A DNA stretch of 64,000 nt from the NCBI GenBank assembly GCA_016926805.1, contig JAFGNV010000207.1:1-64000 (forward strand), in the 5' to 3' direction. This DNA comes from Anaerolineae bacterium. GTDB lineage: Bacteria; Chloroflexota; Anaerolineae; 4572-78; J111. Every line of letters starts with the position of its first letter. Position 1 is the first letter of the stretch. The position numbers were made by a program, and so were the translations under genes. Below the pieces are notes generated by a model. That model saw nothing but the letters and a program-made list of their open reading frames with translations. It had not been told where the DNA came from and searched no databases. Of this stretch, positions 1 through 8,582 are shown in pieces.

Positions 1-2
1 AG

Positions 3-86
3 GTTGAGATGGGTGCGGATCAGTCTTGGGGTGTGGGTGTACGCGGTGATGGGGCTGTGTATAACCCGTTCCAGGTGTATCCATAA
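3..86 (+). CDS. C-terminal end of an unknown protein (partial)
   Basis: An open frame runs in from the window edge and ends at TAA 84-86. It encodes 27 residues ending SWGVGVRGDGAVYNPFQVYP, a Gly/Trp/Tyr-rich composition typical of real protein termini. A weak hairpin follows at 117-140. Too little is visible to name a family. The other two forward frames look less protein-like. Confidence 0.35.
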   Translation, partial: VEMGADQSWGVGVRGDGAVYNPFQVYP

Positions 87-116
87 TGCCTTGACCTGAA
101 AGGTGAACAAATGGCA

Positions 117-140
117 GGGGGATGCGAATCTGTATCCCCC
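117..140 (+). terminator. Possible terminator hairpin
   Basis: GGGGGAT at 117-123 pairs with ATCCCCC at 134-140 around a 10-nt loop. It follows the stop codon at 86, but the downstream T content is poor (TCTAATGTTT), so it may only be a stem-loop. Confidence 0.3.
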
Positions 141-244
141 TCTAATGTTTGGATGTATTTCAAACAGGCTAAACGGTAGGGTGACATGGCCCTATCGTCT
201 TGTTGAGATTTCTCCCATTTGTGAGGCTGATTCTATTTTTTGAT

Positions 245-276
245 AGACCCCAGGGATTTTAGAATCCCTGGGGTCT
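245..276. repeat. Perfect 14-bp palindrome
   Basis: Two 14-nt arms, 245-258 and 263-276, are exact reverse complements around the loop TTAG. There is no T tract on either strand, which argues against a simple terminator. It resembles the dispersed palindromes elsewhere in this window, such as 2642-2670. Confidence 0.7.
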
Positions 277-308
277 CTTGGCCTAAAAATTTGGGATGTT
301 CCCTCTAT

Positions 309-337
309 TTGCCAGCCCCTGGTAGAAATGGTATAAT
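309..337 (+). promoter_or_regulatory. Promoter of the S1-domain gene
   Basis: TTGCCA (309-314), a 17-nt spacer and TATAAT (332-337) form a near-consensus sigma70-type promoter. TG at 329-330 adds an extended -10. Transcription would begin near 344, giving a leader of about 145 nt before the start codon at 488. Confidence 0.75.
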
Positions 338-351
338 CGCGCCTTGTTCTA

Positions 352-378
352 ATTGGTACAATTGGAACAATCGGCACA
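352..378 (+). repeat. Three tandem 9-bp units in the S1 leader
   Basis: ATTGGTACA, ATTGGAACA and ATCGGCACA lie head to tail at 352-378, inside the predicted 5' untranslated region. Function is unknown. Confidence 0.55.
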
Positions 379-423
379 TTCTTACGCCGCTTGAGAAGTA
401 GGCGTCCATGTTATGGTAGATTA

Positions 424-478
424 GCGCCTCACCCATTGCCTATTGATATTTATGGGTGGCGCCAGGTGAGCTAAGGAG
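424..478 (+). promoter_or_regulatory. Structured leader ahead of the S1 protein
   Basis: GCGCC (424-428) plus ACCCAT (431-436) pair with ATGGGT (452-457) plus GGCGC (458-462), an 11-bp stem with a 2-nt bulge. CTCACC (428-433) can instead pair with GGTGAG (465-470), just before the Shine-Dalgarno AAGGAG (473-478). The two folds exclude each other, as expected for translational control. Regulation is inferred. Confidence 0.4.
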
Positions 479-487
479 AAAAGTATA

Positions 488-1393
488 ATGAGCGATCAAG
501 CACCCGTAACAATAGAGGAGACGCTTCAGCAAGGAGTTGCTTCCTCTGAAGTAACGGCTGAGTCTGAAGCCGTAGAAAGTGAGGCCACAGCGCCAGCTCA
601 AACCGAGGAAACACTTGCGGCCAAAGCAAAACCCACCACCACGGTCCCGGCAAACTCTGCATCCGACTCTATGTCGATTGACACCTTGCGCCCGGGACAA
701 CATCTGGTGGGAACCGTAAAAAACATTACCGACTTTGGCGCCTTTGTTGACGTTGGCATTCCCCAAGATGGTTTGGTCCATATTTCTAAATTGGCCAAGT
801 GGAAAGTGGAGAAAGTAACCGACGTGGTTGAGCAAGGTCAGCAGGTAGACGTTTGGGTCAAGAAGGTCGATAAAAAGCGGGGCCGGTTGAGCCTCACCAT
901 GATCAGGCCCATTCAGTACAGATTGCGCGATCTCAAAGAAGGCGACGAATTAGACGGAAACGTCACCCGTCTTGAGCCTTACGGCGCGTTCATAGACATT
1001 GGCAGCGAGCGAGAGGGCCTGGTTCATATCTCGCAAATTAGCCACGATTACATCAAACATCCGGAAGAAGCGCTGGCCGTTGATGACCGGGTTAAGGTGC
1101 AGGTATTAAAAGTTGACCGCAAAAAGCGGCAGGTGGATTTGTCGATCAAGGCGTTGCTGCCTCCGCCCCAGGAACAAATAGAAGAAGCAGCGCCGGAAAT
1201 CGAAGAGGTCCAAGAAATTCAGGAGGACGTTGTCGAAGAGCCGGCCCTGACGGCCATGGCCATCGCCTATACGGCGCTCCAGGACAAACAACAGACTAAC
1301 AAAACAACCAGAAAGTCCACCAACAAATCCAAACGTCAACAGCAGGAAGAAATAGACGCCATTTTGTCTCGTACCCTGGCTCATCGCGGGTAG
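488..1393 (+). CDS. S1 RNA-binding domain protein, bacterial ribosomal protein S1-like
   Basis: This 301-residue protein carries two S1 (OB-fold) RNA-binding domains, at roughly residues 67-142 and 150-226. Both hold the family signature, DFGAFVDVG...GLVHIS and PYGAFIDIG...GLVHIS. An acidic, Ala/Glu-rich N-terminal region comes first. An acidic stretch and a Lys/Thr/Gln-rich tail follow, suggesting contacts with RNA or ribosomes. Classic E. coli S1 has six domains; short two- to four-domain versions occur in other phyla. It probably binds mRNA at the ribosome, but a broader RNA-binding role is possible. The ATG at 488 follows AAGGAG. It has its own promoter and long leader and ends in a terminator shared with a convergent gene. 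Confidence 0.85.
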   Translation: MSDQAPVTIEETLQQGVASSEVTAESEAVESEATAPAQTEETLAAKAKPTTTVPANSASDSMSIDTLRPGQHLVGTVKNITDFGAFVDVGIPQDGLVHISKLAKWKVEKVTDVVEQGQQVDVWVKKVDKKRGRLSLTMIRPIQYRLRDLKEGDELDGNVTRLEPYGAFIDIGSEREGLVHISQISHDYIKHPEEALAVDDRVKVQVLKVDRKKRQVDLSIKALLPPPQEQIEEAAPEIEEVQEIQEDVVEEPALTAMAIAYTALQDKQQTNKTTRKSTNKSKRQQQEEIDAILSRTLAHRG

Positions 1394-1427
1394 TTGTCGA
1401 TTCTATTTTGTTTGCCGACATCAATAA

Positions 1428-1453
1428 AAAAAGCCGGCCGGGTCCGGCTTTTT
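1428..1453. terminator. Bidirectional rho-independent terminator
   Basis: AAAAAGCCGG (1428-1437) pairs with CCGGCTTTTT (1444-1453) around a 6-nt loop. T tracts exist on both strands, so it can end both the S1 gene and the convergent CYTH gene. Confidence 0.9.
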
Positions 1454-1495
1454 GATTTTCCGCAGAAAAATCTTGCCAGAACTGATTTTTAGCCT

Positions 1496-2119
1496 TCACT
1501 CAATGCCCAAAGCCGCCAAAGCCCGCTCAAATTTGCTGAACGGGTCAACGTCTAACGGCCAATGTTGTTGCAGGGTTTGGGTAAATAGGGTTAAATCAGT
1601 CTCCGTTCCGTCGGTCATGAGTTCCGCCTCCAGGCCAAGATAATCAATGGCGTCTTGCTGGGGCAACGAAACTCTATCCAAACTCAACTCAATGACGCAT
1701 TGCTGCCGGTAATAAACGTGAAATTTGTATCGCGTTTGAAAGAGGGTAAACAGCGTTTGGAGAGGAGTCTCGCCAATCAAGTTCAGCACCATCTCGCTGG
1801 CTTCTCCCCCGGGCCATTCTTGGGGCTGATTGCTGGTCACTTCCAACTCGAACTCCTGGCGACGATGAATCAGGCCGGTTGCCGGGGTCAACGATTTCAA
1901 CGTCAAAATTCGCCGGCCTTTAACTTCTCTGATGCGGCAGACTATGCCGGCTTTGTAGAGAATCTTATCCGGCGTATCAAGATATTGGTCAACAATTTCC
2001 TGGGCGCCGATGGGGGTGATTTCAAACTGGTGTAACCGGGTTAGCTGTTGTAACGCGCTAAAAGTGGTTTGGTCTGGGATAATAAATTTGGCTTCGGTTT
2101 CAATGTTGTGGGAGAGCAT
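1496..2119 (-). CDS. CYTH domain protein (triphosphate tunnel metalloenzyme fold)
   Basis: The 207-residue product starts MLSHNIETEAKF and has the ExExK metal-binding signature of CYTH proteins at residues 7-11. This family includes class IV adenylate cyclases, thiamine triphosphatases and inorganic triphosphatases, and all act on triphosphates with a divalent metal. Further features of the tunnel fold are the IDQYLDTPD-like strand, the basic Arg-rich strands (CRIREVKGRRILTLK) and the C-terminal SKFERALAALG. The exact substrate cannot be read from sequence. An upstream in-frame ATG exists, but the extended -10 box at 2126-2134 lies only 6 nt before ATG 2119, so that upstream start would be untranscribed and the mRNA is probably leaderless. 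Confidence 0.8.
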   Translation of the reverse strand: MLSHNIETEAKFIIPDQTTFSALQQLTRLHQFEITPIGAQEIVDQYLDTPDKILYKAGIVCRIREVKGRRILTLKSLTPATGLIHRRQEFELEVTSNQPQEWPGGEASEMVLNLIGETPLQTLFTLFQTRYKFHVYYRQQCVIELSLDRVSLPQQDAIDYLGLEAELMTDGTETDLTLFTQTLQQHWPLDVDPFSKFERALAALGIE

Positions 2120-2125
2120 AGTAAA

Positions 2126-2134
2126 ATTATAGCA
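2126..2134 (-). promoter_or_regulatory. Extended -10 promoter of the CYTH gene
   Basis: Reading leftward, TGCTATAAT is followed by TTTACT and then the ATG at 2119. Transcription should begin at or next to the start codon. No recognisable -35 box is seen, which is common for TGnTATAAT promoters. Confidence 0.6.
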
Positions 2135-2273
2135 TAGGCCCCGGCCCTGCCGAAAATCGGACATTACGGAAATCGCTGAGGTTTTATTATTACCCAAGAT
2201 GTCTTATCATCCGTCTTCTATTTTTGGGGAATCCGGTTGTCGGCTCGAAACTAACTCTGGGGTTAGGGGTTAA

Positions 2274-2424
2274 GGACTTAGTAACCTCAGTTCGGGATAA
2301 GAATTGTAGCTCAGAAACTCGGTTTTTTGGTTCGATTGTAATACAGGCAACTTGTCAGCAAAAGTCGCATCTGATCGGGAAAAACTGGGTTTCTCCCGTT
2401 ATCCCGAACTCAGGTTAGTACCTA
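2274..2424. repeat. Imperfect inverted-repeat element (MITE-like)
   Basis: TAACCTCAGTTCGGGATAA near 2282-2300 is mirrored by TTATCCCGAACTCAGGTTA near 2399-2417. The complementarity continues inward (AGAAACTCGGTTTTTT against the complement of AAAAACTGGGTTTCT). The result is about 150 bp of near-symmetrical sequence with no coding capacity, fitting a non-autonomous repeat. Confidence 0.6.
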
Positions 2425-2482
2425 AATGATGAGATTTTTGGAGTAAGAAATTTAGTGGTGGTCAACAAGTAAGTGGTTGTCA

Positions 2483-2689
2483 TGTCATTTCGAACGAACG
2501 TAGTGAGAGAGAAATCCCTCAACCCTGGTCTTGCTCACATAATCCTGAGAGATTCCTCGTCGCATTAGTCGTTTCAGCCGCTGTGCTTCCTTCGCTTCCA
2601 AGCTCCTACTAATGACATAGAATGTCTTTGTAGGATTGGAGACCTGACAGGTTTTTGAAACCTGTCAGGTGTGGCTCCTCGGAATGACA
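2483..2689. repeat. Second non-coding repeat with terminal inverted repeats and internal palindrome
   Basis: TGTCATTTCGA (2483-2493) and TCGGAATGACA (2679-2689) are inverted termini with one mismatch. Inside lies a perfect 13-bp palindrome, 2642-2654 and 2658-2670 around TTG. Together with the neighbouring element it fills the 650-bp spacer before the carboxylase operon. Nothing there looks coding. Confidence 0.55.
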
Positions 2690-2772
2690 AGTCAAGAAAT
2701 CCTCATCACTTACAATAGGATCGTCACTAGAAATTTTACGACAGAGGCACGGGGCATACTGGGGAGGATGGC

Positions 2773-4323
2773 ATGGCGCTTGACCCAAAAATCAAGCAAT
2801 TACGTGAGCTAAAAGAAAAGTCCAAACAGGGGGGCGGCGAGGCTCGCCTCAAAGCTCAGCACGATAAAGGCAAATTGACTGCCCGCGAGCGCATTGGAAT
2901 TCTGCTCGATGAAGGCTCGTTCAGAGAGTTGGATGCGTTTGTCACCCACCGGGCCACCGAGTTTGGCCTGGCCGACAAGAAACTTTTGACCGATGGCGTG
3001 GTGACGGGCTACGGCACTATCGACGAGCGCCTGGTATACGTGTTTGCCCAGGATTTCACCGTGTTCGGTGGTAGCTTGGGCCGCGCCCACGCCGACAAGA
3101 TCATCAAATTGCAGGAGCTGGCCCTCAAGAACGGCGCGCCTATTATTGGTCTGAACGATTCTGGCGGCGCCCGGATTCAAGAAGGCGTGGTCAGCCTGGG
3201 AGGATATGCCGACATCTTTTTGCGAAATACCCTCAGCAGCGGTGTGATTCCCCAAATTTCCTGCATTCTGGGCCCTTGCGCGGGGGGCGCCGTCTACTCT
3301 CCGGCGTTGACGGATTTTGTGGTTATGGCCAAAGACACCAGTTATATGTTTGTGACCGGACCGGAGGTGGTTAAATCTGTAACCCACGAGGAGGTCAGTT
3401 CTGAGGAATTGGGCGGCGCGGCGACCCATGCCGAAATTAGTGGGGTGGCTCATTTTTCCGCCGAAAGCGAGGAACTGGCCCTGTTTACCGTGCGAACGTT
3501 GCTCAGTTTCCTTCCTCAGAACAATATGGAAGACCCGCCCACCATTGTCTGTCACGATGACCCCTTACGCACCGAAAGCTCGCTCGATGGGCTTATTCCC
3601 AAGAATCCCAACAAACCCTACGACATGCATGCCGTCATTGAAGCCGTGGTGGATCATGGTTTCTTTATGGAAGTGCAGGCTCATTTTGCCCCAAACGTCA
3701 TCATCGGCTTTGCCCGTTTAAACGGGCGTACGGTTGGAATTGTGGCTAACCAGCCTGTGGTGCTGGCCGGCGTGCTCGATATTGATGCCTCGGATAAGGC
3801 GGCCCGTTTTGTTCGTTTTTGTGATTGTTTCAACATCCCCCTTATCACGTTGGAAGACGTGCCGGGATTTTTGCCGGGTCTGGCCCAGGAGCACGGCGGC
3901 ATCATCCGGCATGGCGCCAAGTTGCTGTATGCGTATGCCGAGGCCACAGTGCCCAAAATTACGGTTATCATCCGCAAGGCCTATGGCGGCGCTTACATTG
4001 TAATGAGCAGTAAACATTTGCGGGGAGATATGAACCTGGCCTGGCCCACCGCCGAAATTGCCGTGATGGGACCGGATGGGGCCATTAATGTTTTGTATCG
4101 GCGGGAATTGACCGATATCGATGCCTCCACGGCGTTAAAGGATAAATTGGTGCAGGAATATCGCGATACCTTTGCCAACCCCTATGTGGCTGCCAGTTGG
4201 GGCTACCTGGACGATGTGATTGAACCCAGCCAGACCCGTCCCCGCCTGATTAACGCTCTGGAGATGCTGCAAAACAAACGAGACGAGAATCCTCCCAAAA
4301 AACACGGAAATATTCCATTGTAG
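2773..4323 (+). CDS. Acyl-CoA carboxylase, carboxyltransferase subunit
   Basis: This 516-residue protein moves the carboxyl group from carboxybiotin to an acyl-CoA, most likely propionyl- or acetyl-CoA. It has the crotonase-like N- and C-lobes of PccB/AccD5-type subunits. The N-lobe oxyanion motif [16 protein letters not shown] lies near residue 170, and the C-lobe motif [13 protein letters not shown] near 400. The length matches single-chain beta subunits, where N- and C-lobes are fused, rather than split AccA and AccD. GGGGAGG precedes ATG 2773. It is first in an operon with the biotin carboxylase and the carrier. Propionyl-CoA carboxylase is the best guess, but substrate is not settled by sequence. 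Confidence 0.9.
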   Translation: MALDPKIKQLRELKEKSKQGGGEARLKAQHDKGKLTARERIGILLDEGSFRELDAFVTHRATEFGLADKKLLTDGVVTGYGTIDERLVYVFAQDFTVFGGSLGRAHADKIIKLQELALKNGAPIIGLNDSGGARIQEGVVSLGGYADIFLRNTLSSGVIPQISCILGPCAGGAVYSPALTDFVVMAKDTSYMFVTGPEVVKSVTHEEVSSEELGGAATHAEISGVAHFSAESEELALFTVRTLLSFLPQNNMEDPPTIVCHDDPLRTESSLDGLIPKNPNKPYDMHAVIEAVVDHGFFMEVQAHFAPNVIIGFARLNGRTVGIVANQPVVLAGVLDIDASDKAARFVRFCDCFNIPLITLEDVPGFLPGLAQEHGGIIRHGAKLLYAYAEATVPKITVIIRKAYGGAYIVMSSKHLRGDMNLAWPTAEIAVMGPDGAINVLYRRELTDIDASTALKDKLVQEYRDTFANPYVAASWGYLDDVIEPSQTRPRLINALEMLQNKRDENPPKKHGNIPL

Positions 4324-4354
4324 CCCATAAGGGCAAGAACAATCAAGGCAAATA

Positions 4355-5857
4355 ATGCTCAAAAAAATTCTTGTTGCAAATCGTGGTGAAATCGCCGTTC
4401 GGATTATTCGGGCTTGCCAGGAGTTGGGCCTGGAAACGGTGGCGATTTATTCTGAAGCCGACCGTGGGGCTCCCCAGGTGCGGATGGCCCAGGAAGCCTA
4501 CTATATCGGGCCGCCGCCGGTCAATGAGAGCTACTTGCAGGGTGATAAAATTATTGATGTGGCCTTACGTTGCGACGCCGATGGCATCCACCCCGGCTAT
4601 GGTTTTTTGGCCGAAAATGCAAATTTTGCCGAGGCGGTGATGTCGGCCGGTTTGACCTGGATTGGCCCGCCGCCTGAAGCCATCCGCCTGATGGGTGACA
4701 AAGTGGCGGCTCGCGCCACCATGGCCCGGGCCGGGGTCCCGTTGCTGCCCGGCACCGGCATGTCGGACGATATGCGCGACGACGAGTTGTTGGCCGCCGC
4801 AGACGCGATAGGGTTCCCCTTGTTGGTCAAAGCCACGGCTGGCGGCGGGGGCAAAGGGATGCGGGTGGTGCGCAAAATGGACGATCTGGCCGAAGCTATT
4901 CGGGTGGCTCGAGGTGAGGCTAAATCTGCGTTTGGCGATGGTCGGGTTTATGTGGAAAAACTCATTGAAAACGCCCGCCATGTGGAAATCCAGATTTTGG
5001 GCGACACCCACGGAAACATCATCCACCTGGGCGAGCGTGAATGTTCCATTCAGCGTCGTCACCAAAAACTGGTTGAAGAATCCCCCTCGCCCGTGGTAGA
5101 TGAGGAACTGCGGCAAAAAATGGGAGCGATTGCGGTAGAGGCAGCCAGAGCCGTTGGTTATTATTCAGCCGGAACAATGGAATATGTGCTGGACAGGGAT
5201 AAAAACTTCTACTTCCTGGAAATGAATACCCGCCTCCAGGTGGAACATCCTGTAACCGAGTTGGTGACCGGTGTTGACCTGGTCAAAGAGATGATCCGGA
5301 TTGCTTCGGGCCGCAAACTGCGCTATGAGCAGAACGATATCGACGTGAAGGGCTGGGCCATTGAGTGCCGCATTATGGCCGAAGACCCCAGCAACGATTT
5401 TATGCCCTCCACGGGCCGACTTTTAGGATTGACCACCCCTACCGGGCCCGGCGTGCGAGTTGATAGCGGTATTCAGTACGGCGTTGAGATCACCCCCTAT
5501 TACGACTCGCTGATGGCCAAACTGGTTGTTTGGGGCGAAACACGCGGTGAGGCCATTATGCGCATGCGCCGCGCCCTGGAAGAATTTCGCATTACCGGCG
5601 TAATGACCACTGTGCCCTTGCATATCCAATTGATGAATTCAACCCGTTTTCAGGCCGGTCAGATTGATACCAGTTTTTTGGAACAGACGTTTACGTTTAA
5701 CCAGATCACCGAGCCTGAACACGTTTGTGCGGCAGCTATTGCGGCCACCCTGGTGGCCCATCAACGTAATCGGCAAGCTATCCTCTTGCATCAGGGCGGT
5801 TCCAGTCCCTGGCGGCTTTATGGCCGGCGAGAGGTGCTCGATCGGCGCATCAGGTAA
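4355..5857 (+). CDS. accC: Biotin carboxylase subunit of acyl-CoA carboxylase
   Basis: This 500-residue ATP-grasp enzyme carboxylates biotin on the carrier protein using ATP and bicarbonate. It contains the N-terminal MLKKILVANRGEIAVRIIRA signature, the glycine-rich ATP loop KATAGGGGKGMR near residue 165, and the catalytic EMNTRLQVEHPVTE near residue 290. The C-terminal biotin carboxylase domain ends near residue 445. About 50 further residues are poorly conserved and do not contain a biotin site. The carrier is therefore encoded separately by the next gene, 18 nt downstream. The start follows AAGG with 6-nt spacing. Confidence 0.93.
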   Translation: MLKKILVANRGEIAVRIIRACQELGLETVAIYSEADRGAPQVRMAQEAYYIGPPPVNESYLQGDKIIDVALRCDADGIHPGYGFLAENANFAEAVMSAGLTWIGPPPEAIRLMGDKVAARATMARAGVPLLPGTGMSDDMRDDELLAAADAIGFPLLVKATAGGGGKGMRVVRKMDDLAEAIRVARGEAKSAFGDGRVYVEKLIENARHVEIQILGDTHGNIIHLGERECSIQRRHQKLVEESPSPVVDEELRQKMGAIAVEAARAVGYYSAGTMEYVLDRDKNFYFLEMNTRLQVEHPVTELVTGVDLVKEMIRIASGRKLRYEQNDIDVKGWAIECRIMAEDPSNDFMPSTGRLLGLTTPTGPGVRVDSGIQYGVEITPYYDSLMAKLVVWGETRGEAIMRMRRALEEFRITGVMTTVPLHIQLMNSTRFQAGQIDTSFLEQTFTFNQITEPEHVCAAAIAATLVAHQRNRQAILLHQGGSSPWRLYGRREVLDRRIR

Positions 5858-5875
5858 TACCTGGTTGAGGTTGGC

Positions 5876-6376
5876 GTGATGAGATATTTGACCACTATTG
5901 GCAAGACGCAACTTACCATTGACATCAACCAAGACGGGCAGGTTACCGTTGATGGTAAAGTGATCAATGTTGACATGCAACGCATGCTGGATACCACCAT
6001 GTACTCCGTTATCATCAATGGTGTTTCACACGATGTGCGGATGAGCGAAGGCGAAGGCGTTTACCTGGCTGAAGTCAATGGCGAGATTTTTGAGGTGTTG
6101 GTGGAAGACGAACGGACCCGTCGCCTGGCCGGGCTAAAGGATAGCCTCGGCGCAATGAGCGGCGAAGCCATTATCAAGGCGCCGATGCCCGGCGTGGTGG
6201 TTGAGGTGCTGGTATCGCAAGGGCAAGAGGTCCAACAGGGCGATATCGTCGTCGTCCTTGAGTCGATGAAAATGCAGAACGAATTCAAAGCTCCTCGGGC
6301 TGGCAAAGTTCACACCGTCCGCGTTGCCTCCGGCGACAGAGTTGAGCAGGGCGCCGTTATGCTCACAATTACTTGA
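5876..6376 (+). CDS. Biotin carboxyl carrier protein
   Basis: The 166-residue protein ends in a biotinyl/lipoyl domain. Its ESMKMQNEF motif places the biotinylated lysine at residue 132. The N-terminal half, about 85 residues, is a beta-rich segment seen in carriers of acyl-CoA carboxylases and transcarboxylases, and probably links to partner subunits. The start is GTG 5876 or the adjacent ATG 5879; both give nearly the same protein. It is the third gene of the carboxylase operon. The promoter for the following kinase overlaps its stop codon. Confidence 0.9.
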   Translation: MMRYLTTIGKTQLTIDINQDGQVTVDGKVINVDMQRMLDTTMYSVIINGVSHDVRMSEGEGVYLAEVNGEIFEVLVEDERTRRLAGLKDSLGAMSGEAIIKAPMPGVVVEVLVSQGQEVQQGDIVVVLESMKMQNEFKAPRAGKVHTVRVASGDRVEQGAVMLTIT

Positions 6377-6400
6377 TTACCCCCGCACTTATGATATAAT
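6373..6400 (+). promoter_or_regulatory. Promoter upstream of the GAF histidine kinase
   Basis: TTGATT (6373-6378), a 16-nt spacer and TATAAT (6395-6400). The -35 box overlaps the carrier protein's TGA stop. It would give a leader of about 255 nt before the kinase start at 6661. Confidence 0.6.
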
Positions 6401-6532
6401 TTAGATAATGCCAAGAAAATATGGGTCGCTTGATCTGTTTCAAAATTTGGGGTGAGCATCAAAAAAGCGACCTCAAGGCATTACCTGGGGCAGCGTCAAA
6501 AGTCATCATACCTTACAATCTTAAAACAACGT

Positions 6533-6563
6533 TGGAGAAGAAATAAACCTTCTCCATCGTTTT
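6533..6563 (+). terminator. Terminator-like hairpin inside the kinase leader
   Basis: TGGAGAAG (6533-6540) pairs with CTTCTCCA (6549-6556) around AAATAAAC and is followed by TCGTTTTT. Because it lies between the promoter at 6373-6400 and the kinase, it may act as an attenuator or end a short RNA of about 155 nt. Confidence 0.45.
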
Positions 6564-6660
6564 TGCCTGCGACAATAAGGCGGGAAAGTTTGCTTTGTCC
6601 TTCTTTGGGGCAGGTGGGCATACCCAAGATTTCTGGGGGTCTTGTTGTTTGTGGCTAATT

Positions 6661-8562
6661 ATGTCGCTGAAAAGAGAAATGGAAAAAACATCACAACCCA
6701 AAATTGTCTCTCAGCCCAATGAGCCAACACAGACGGCCAAAAAGCCGGAGAGTCAGGAACTCAGTCCGGCAGGATTTAAGAAGTTGTCTGCGGAAATCAA
6801 GGAAGTCACCACCTTGTATAACATTGGTGTGGCGGCCGGGTCTAGTTTAAAACTGAAAGAGGTTATCAGAGCGCTGTACAAAGGGAGCAGTCGGCTGATT
6901 GACGTTGCCAACTTTGCTATTGTGGTGGCCAATGATAACCGCAATACGTTGAGTTTTGAGTTGGTTTTTGACCAGGGCAAGCAGGTAGCGCCTTTCCGGA
7001 TGAGGCGTTCCGAGAAAGGTCTCACCAGCCGGGTTTTGGCCACCCAGGCGGCGGTGTTGATTCCAGATGTCCTTGAAACCGGACACATCGTCGAAACCAG
7101 TCGCCTTCATCCCGAAAGGCAAATCCGTTCCTGGTTAGGCGTGCCTATCCTGAACCCTCTTCTCACCCACGAGAACGCTCAGGGAGTAATTGCCATTTGG
7201 AGTGATCAACCCAACGCTTATAACAACCACGACGTGTGGCTGCTCTCAGCAATTGGGACGCAGGCGGCCATTGCCATCCGCAATGCCCGGATGTTTGAAG
7301 CCAGCCAGCGTCGGGCCAGAGAGTCCACGGTGCTGAATGATGTGGCTCGGGCGCTTTCCTCTACCCTGCATCTTGATGAAGTATTGACCCGCATCATGGT
7401 GGAGGTTGATGGCTTGCTCAATGTCGAAGCCGGTTCGCTGTTGCTAACCGATACGGAAACCGGCAACCTGGTTTTTCAAATCGCCCTGGGTGAGAAAGCC
7501 GACGAGGTCAAACCGTTCCAGGTTCCCAAAGGGCAGGGCATCGCCGGTGAAGTGGCCTTAACGGGCAAACCCCTAATGGTGGCCGATACCGAAAGGGACG
7601 AACGTTATTTAAAGCAGATTGGTCAGCAGATCGATTTTCACCCCCGAAATATCCTGTGTGTTCCGCTGGTCTTGAAGGACCAGGTGATTGGCGTGTTAGA
7701 AGTGATGAATAAAAGAGTGGGCGATTTCACCTCGCAGGATATGGAACTGCTCAGTTCGGTGGCCTCTTATGCGGCGGTGGCCATTGACAACGCCCGCTTG
7801 CACGAGAATGTTCTGGCCGAACGGGATAGGGTGATTGAGGTTCAAGAAGAAACGCGCAAGCAGTTGGCCCGGGACCTGCACGATGGTCCCACCCAGCTGG
7901 TGGCCGGGATGATGATGAGCCTCGACTTCTGCAAAAAGGCCCTGGAAAAGGACCCCTCCCTCTTGCCCCAAGAATTCGACCGGATGCTCGATCTGGCCAA
8001 GCGGGCCAGTCACCAGCTCCGAACCGCTCTCTTTCAGTTGCGCCCTTTGGTTTTGGAAACAAAAGGATTGGGGGCGGCCCTGGAAACCTTTGTGGAGCGG
8101 CGGCAACAGGATATTGGCCAGACGCCCAGGTTAAGCTGTAAGATTGAAACTGTCAACCCCGGTGGTGAGATTTCTCGCCAGGATGGCAAAATCGAGGCCA
8201 CGATTTTTGCCATTGTGCAAGAAACGGTCAATAATGCCATCAAGCATGCCCAGGCCAGTGAGATTGTGGTTGAGGTGAAGGAAACATCCAGCGCTATTTA
8301 TACCCAGATCAGGGATAACGGGATTGGGTTTGATGTGGATAAAACCTTGAATAATTACGAGCGGCGAGGCAGTCTGGGCATGTTAAACCTTCAGGAGCGG
8401 ACCGAGTTGATTGGCGGCGACCTGACCATAAAGTCTGTGCCGGGTCACGGGACTCGTATTACCATTTATGTGCCTAAAGAACACGAAGAACGTCTGAAGA
8501 GACGCGGTACAACGGGGCAGTTGAATTTACCGCCCAAGATGTTGCAAACCCCCCAACGTTAG
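6661..8562 (+). CDS. Soluble GAF-domain sensor histidine kinase, NarL-partner (HisKA_3) type
   Basis: The product has 633 residues from ATG 6661. It contains two tandem GAF domains (about 30-200 and 220-385), then a HisKA_3 dimerisation helix with phospho-acceptor His in ARDLHDGPTQ, then an HATPase domain (FAIVQETVNNAIKHAQ; RDNGIGFD; LGMLNLQER). There is no membrane segment, so it senses a cytoplasmic signal. Kinases of this class normally phosphorylate NarL/FixJ-type regulators, and none lies in the window, so it appears orphan. The frame is open back to 6595. ATG 6679, preceded by AAGAGA, is an alternative start. Confidence 0.85.
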   Translation: MSLKREMEKTSQPKIVSQPNEPTQTAKKPESQELSPAGFKKLSAEIKEVTTLYNIGVAAGSSLKLKEVIRALYKGSSRLIDVANFAIVVANDNRNTLSFELVFDQGKQVAPFRMRRSEKGLTSRVLATQAAVLIPDVLETGHIVETSRLHPERQIRSWLGVPILNPLLTHENAQGVIAIWSDQPNAYNNHDVWLLSAIGTQAAIAIRNARMFEASQRRARESTVLNDVARALSSTLHLDEVLTRIMVEVDGLLNVEAGSLLLTDTETGNLVFQIALGEKADEVKPFQVPKGQGIAGEVALTGKPLMVADTERDERYLKQIGQQIDFHPRNILCVPLVLKDQVIGVLEVMNKRVGDFTSQDMELLSSVASYAAVAIDNARLHENVLAERDRVIEVQEETRKQLARDLHDGPTQLVAGMMMSLDFCKKALEKDPSLLPQEFDRMLDLAKRASHQLRTALFQLRPLVLETKGLGAALETFVERRQQDIGQTPRLSCKIETVNPGGEISRQDGKIEATIFAIVQETVNNAIKHAQASEIVVEVKETSSAIYTQIRDNGIGFDVDKTLNNYERRGSLGMLNLQERTELIGGDLTIKSVPGHGTRITIYVPKEHEERLKRRGTTGQLNLPPKMLQTPQR

Positions 8563-8582
8563 CCGAACAACTACAGTCGGTA

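Noticed and set aside
192-377. 61-codon minus-strand frame in the first spacer
   Set aside because: It runs through the promoter and the 9-bp tandem repeats of the S1 leader, which explain its repetitive PIVPIV start.
2328-2345. GGTTCGATT resembling a tRNA T loop
   Set aside because: There is no acceptor stem, anticodon arm or D arm around it; it lies inside an inverted-repeat element.
2809-3555. Long 248-codon open frame on the minus strand inside the carboxyltransferase gene
   Set aside because: It is fully antisense to a well-conserved enzyme, has no family features, and its composition is that of a reversed codon pattern.
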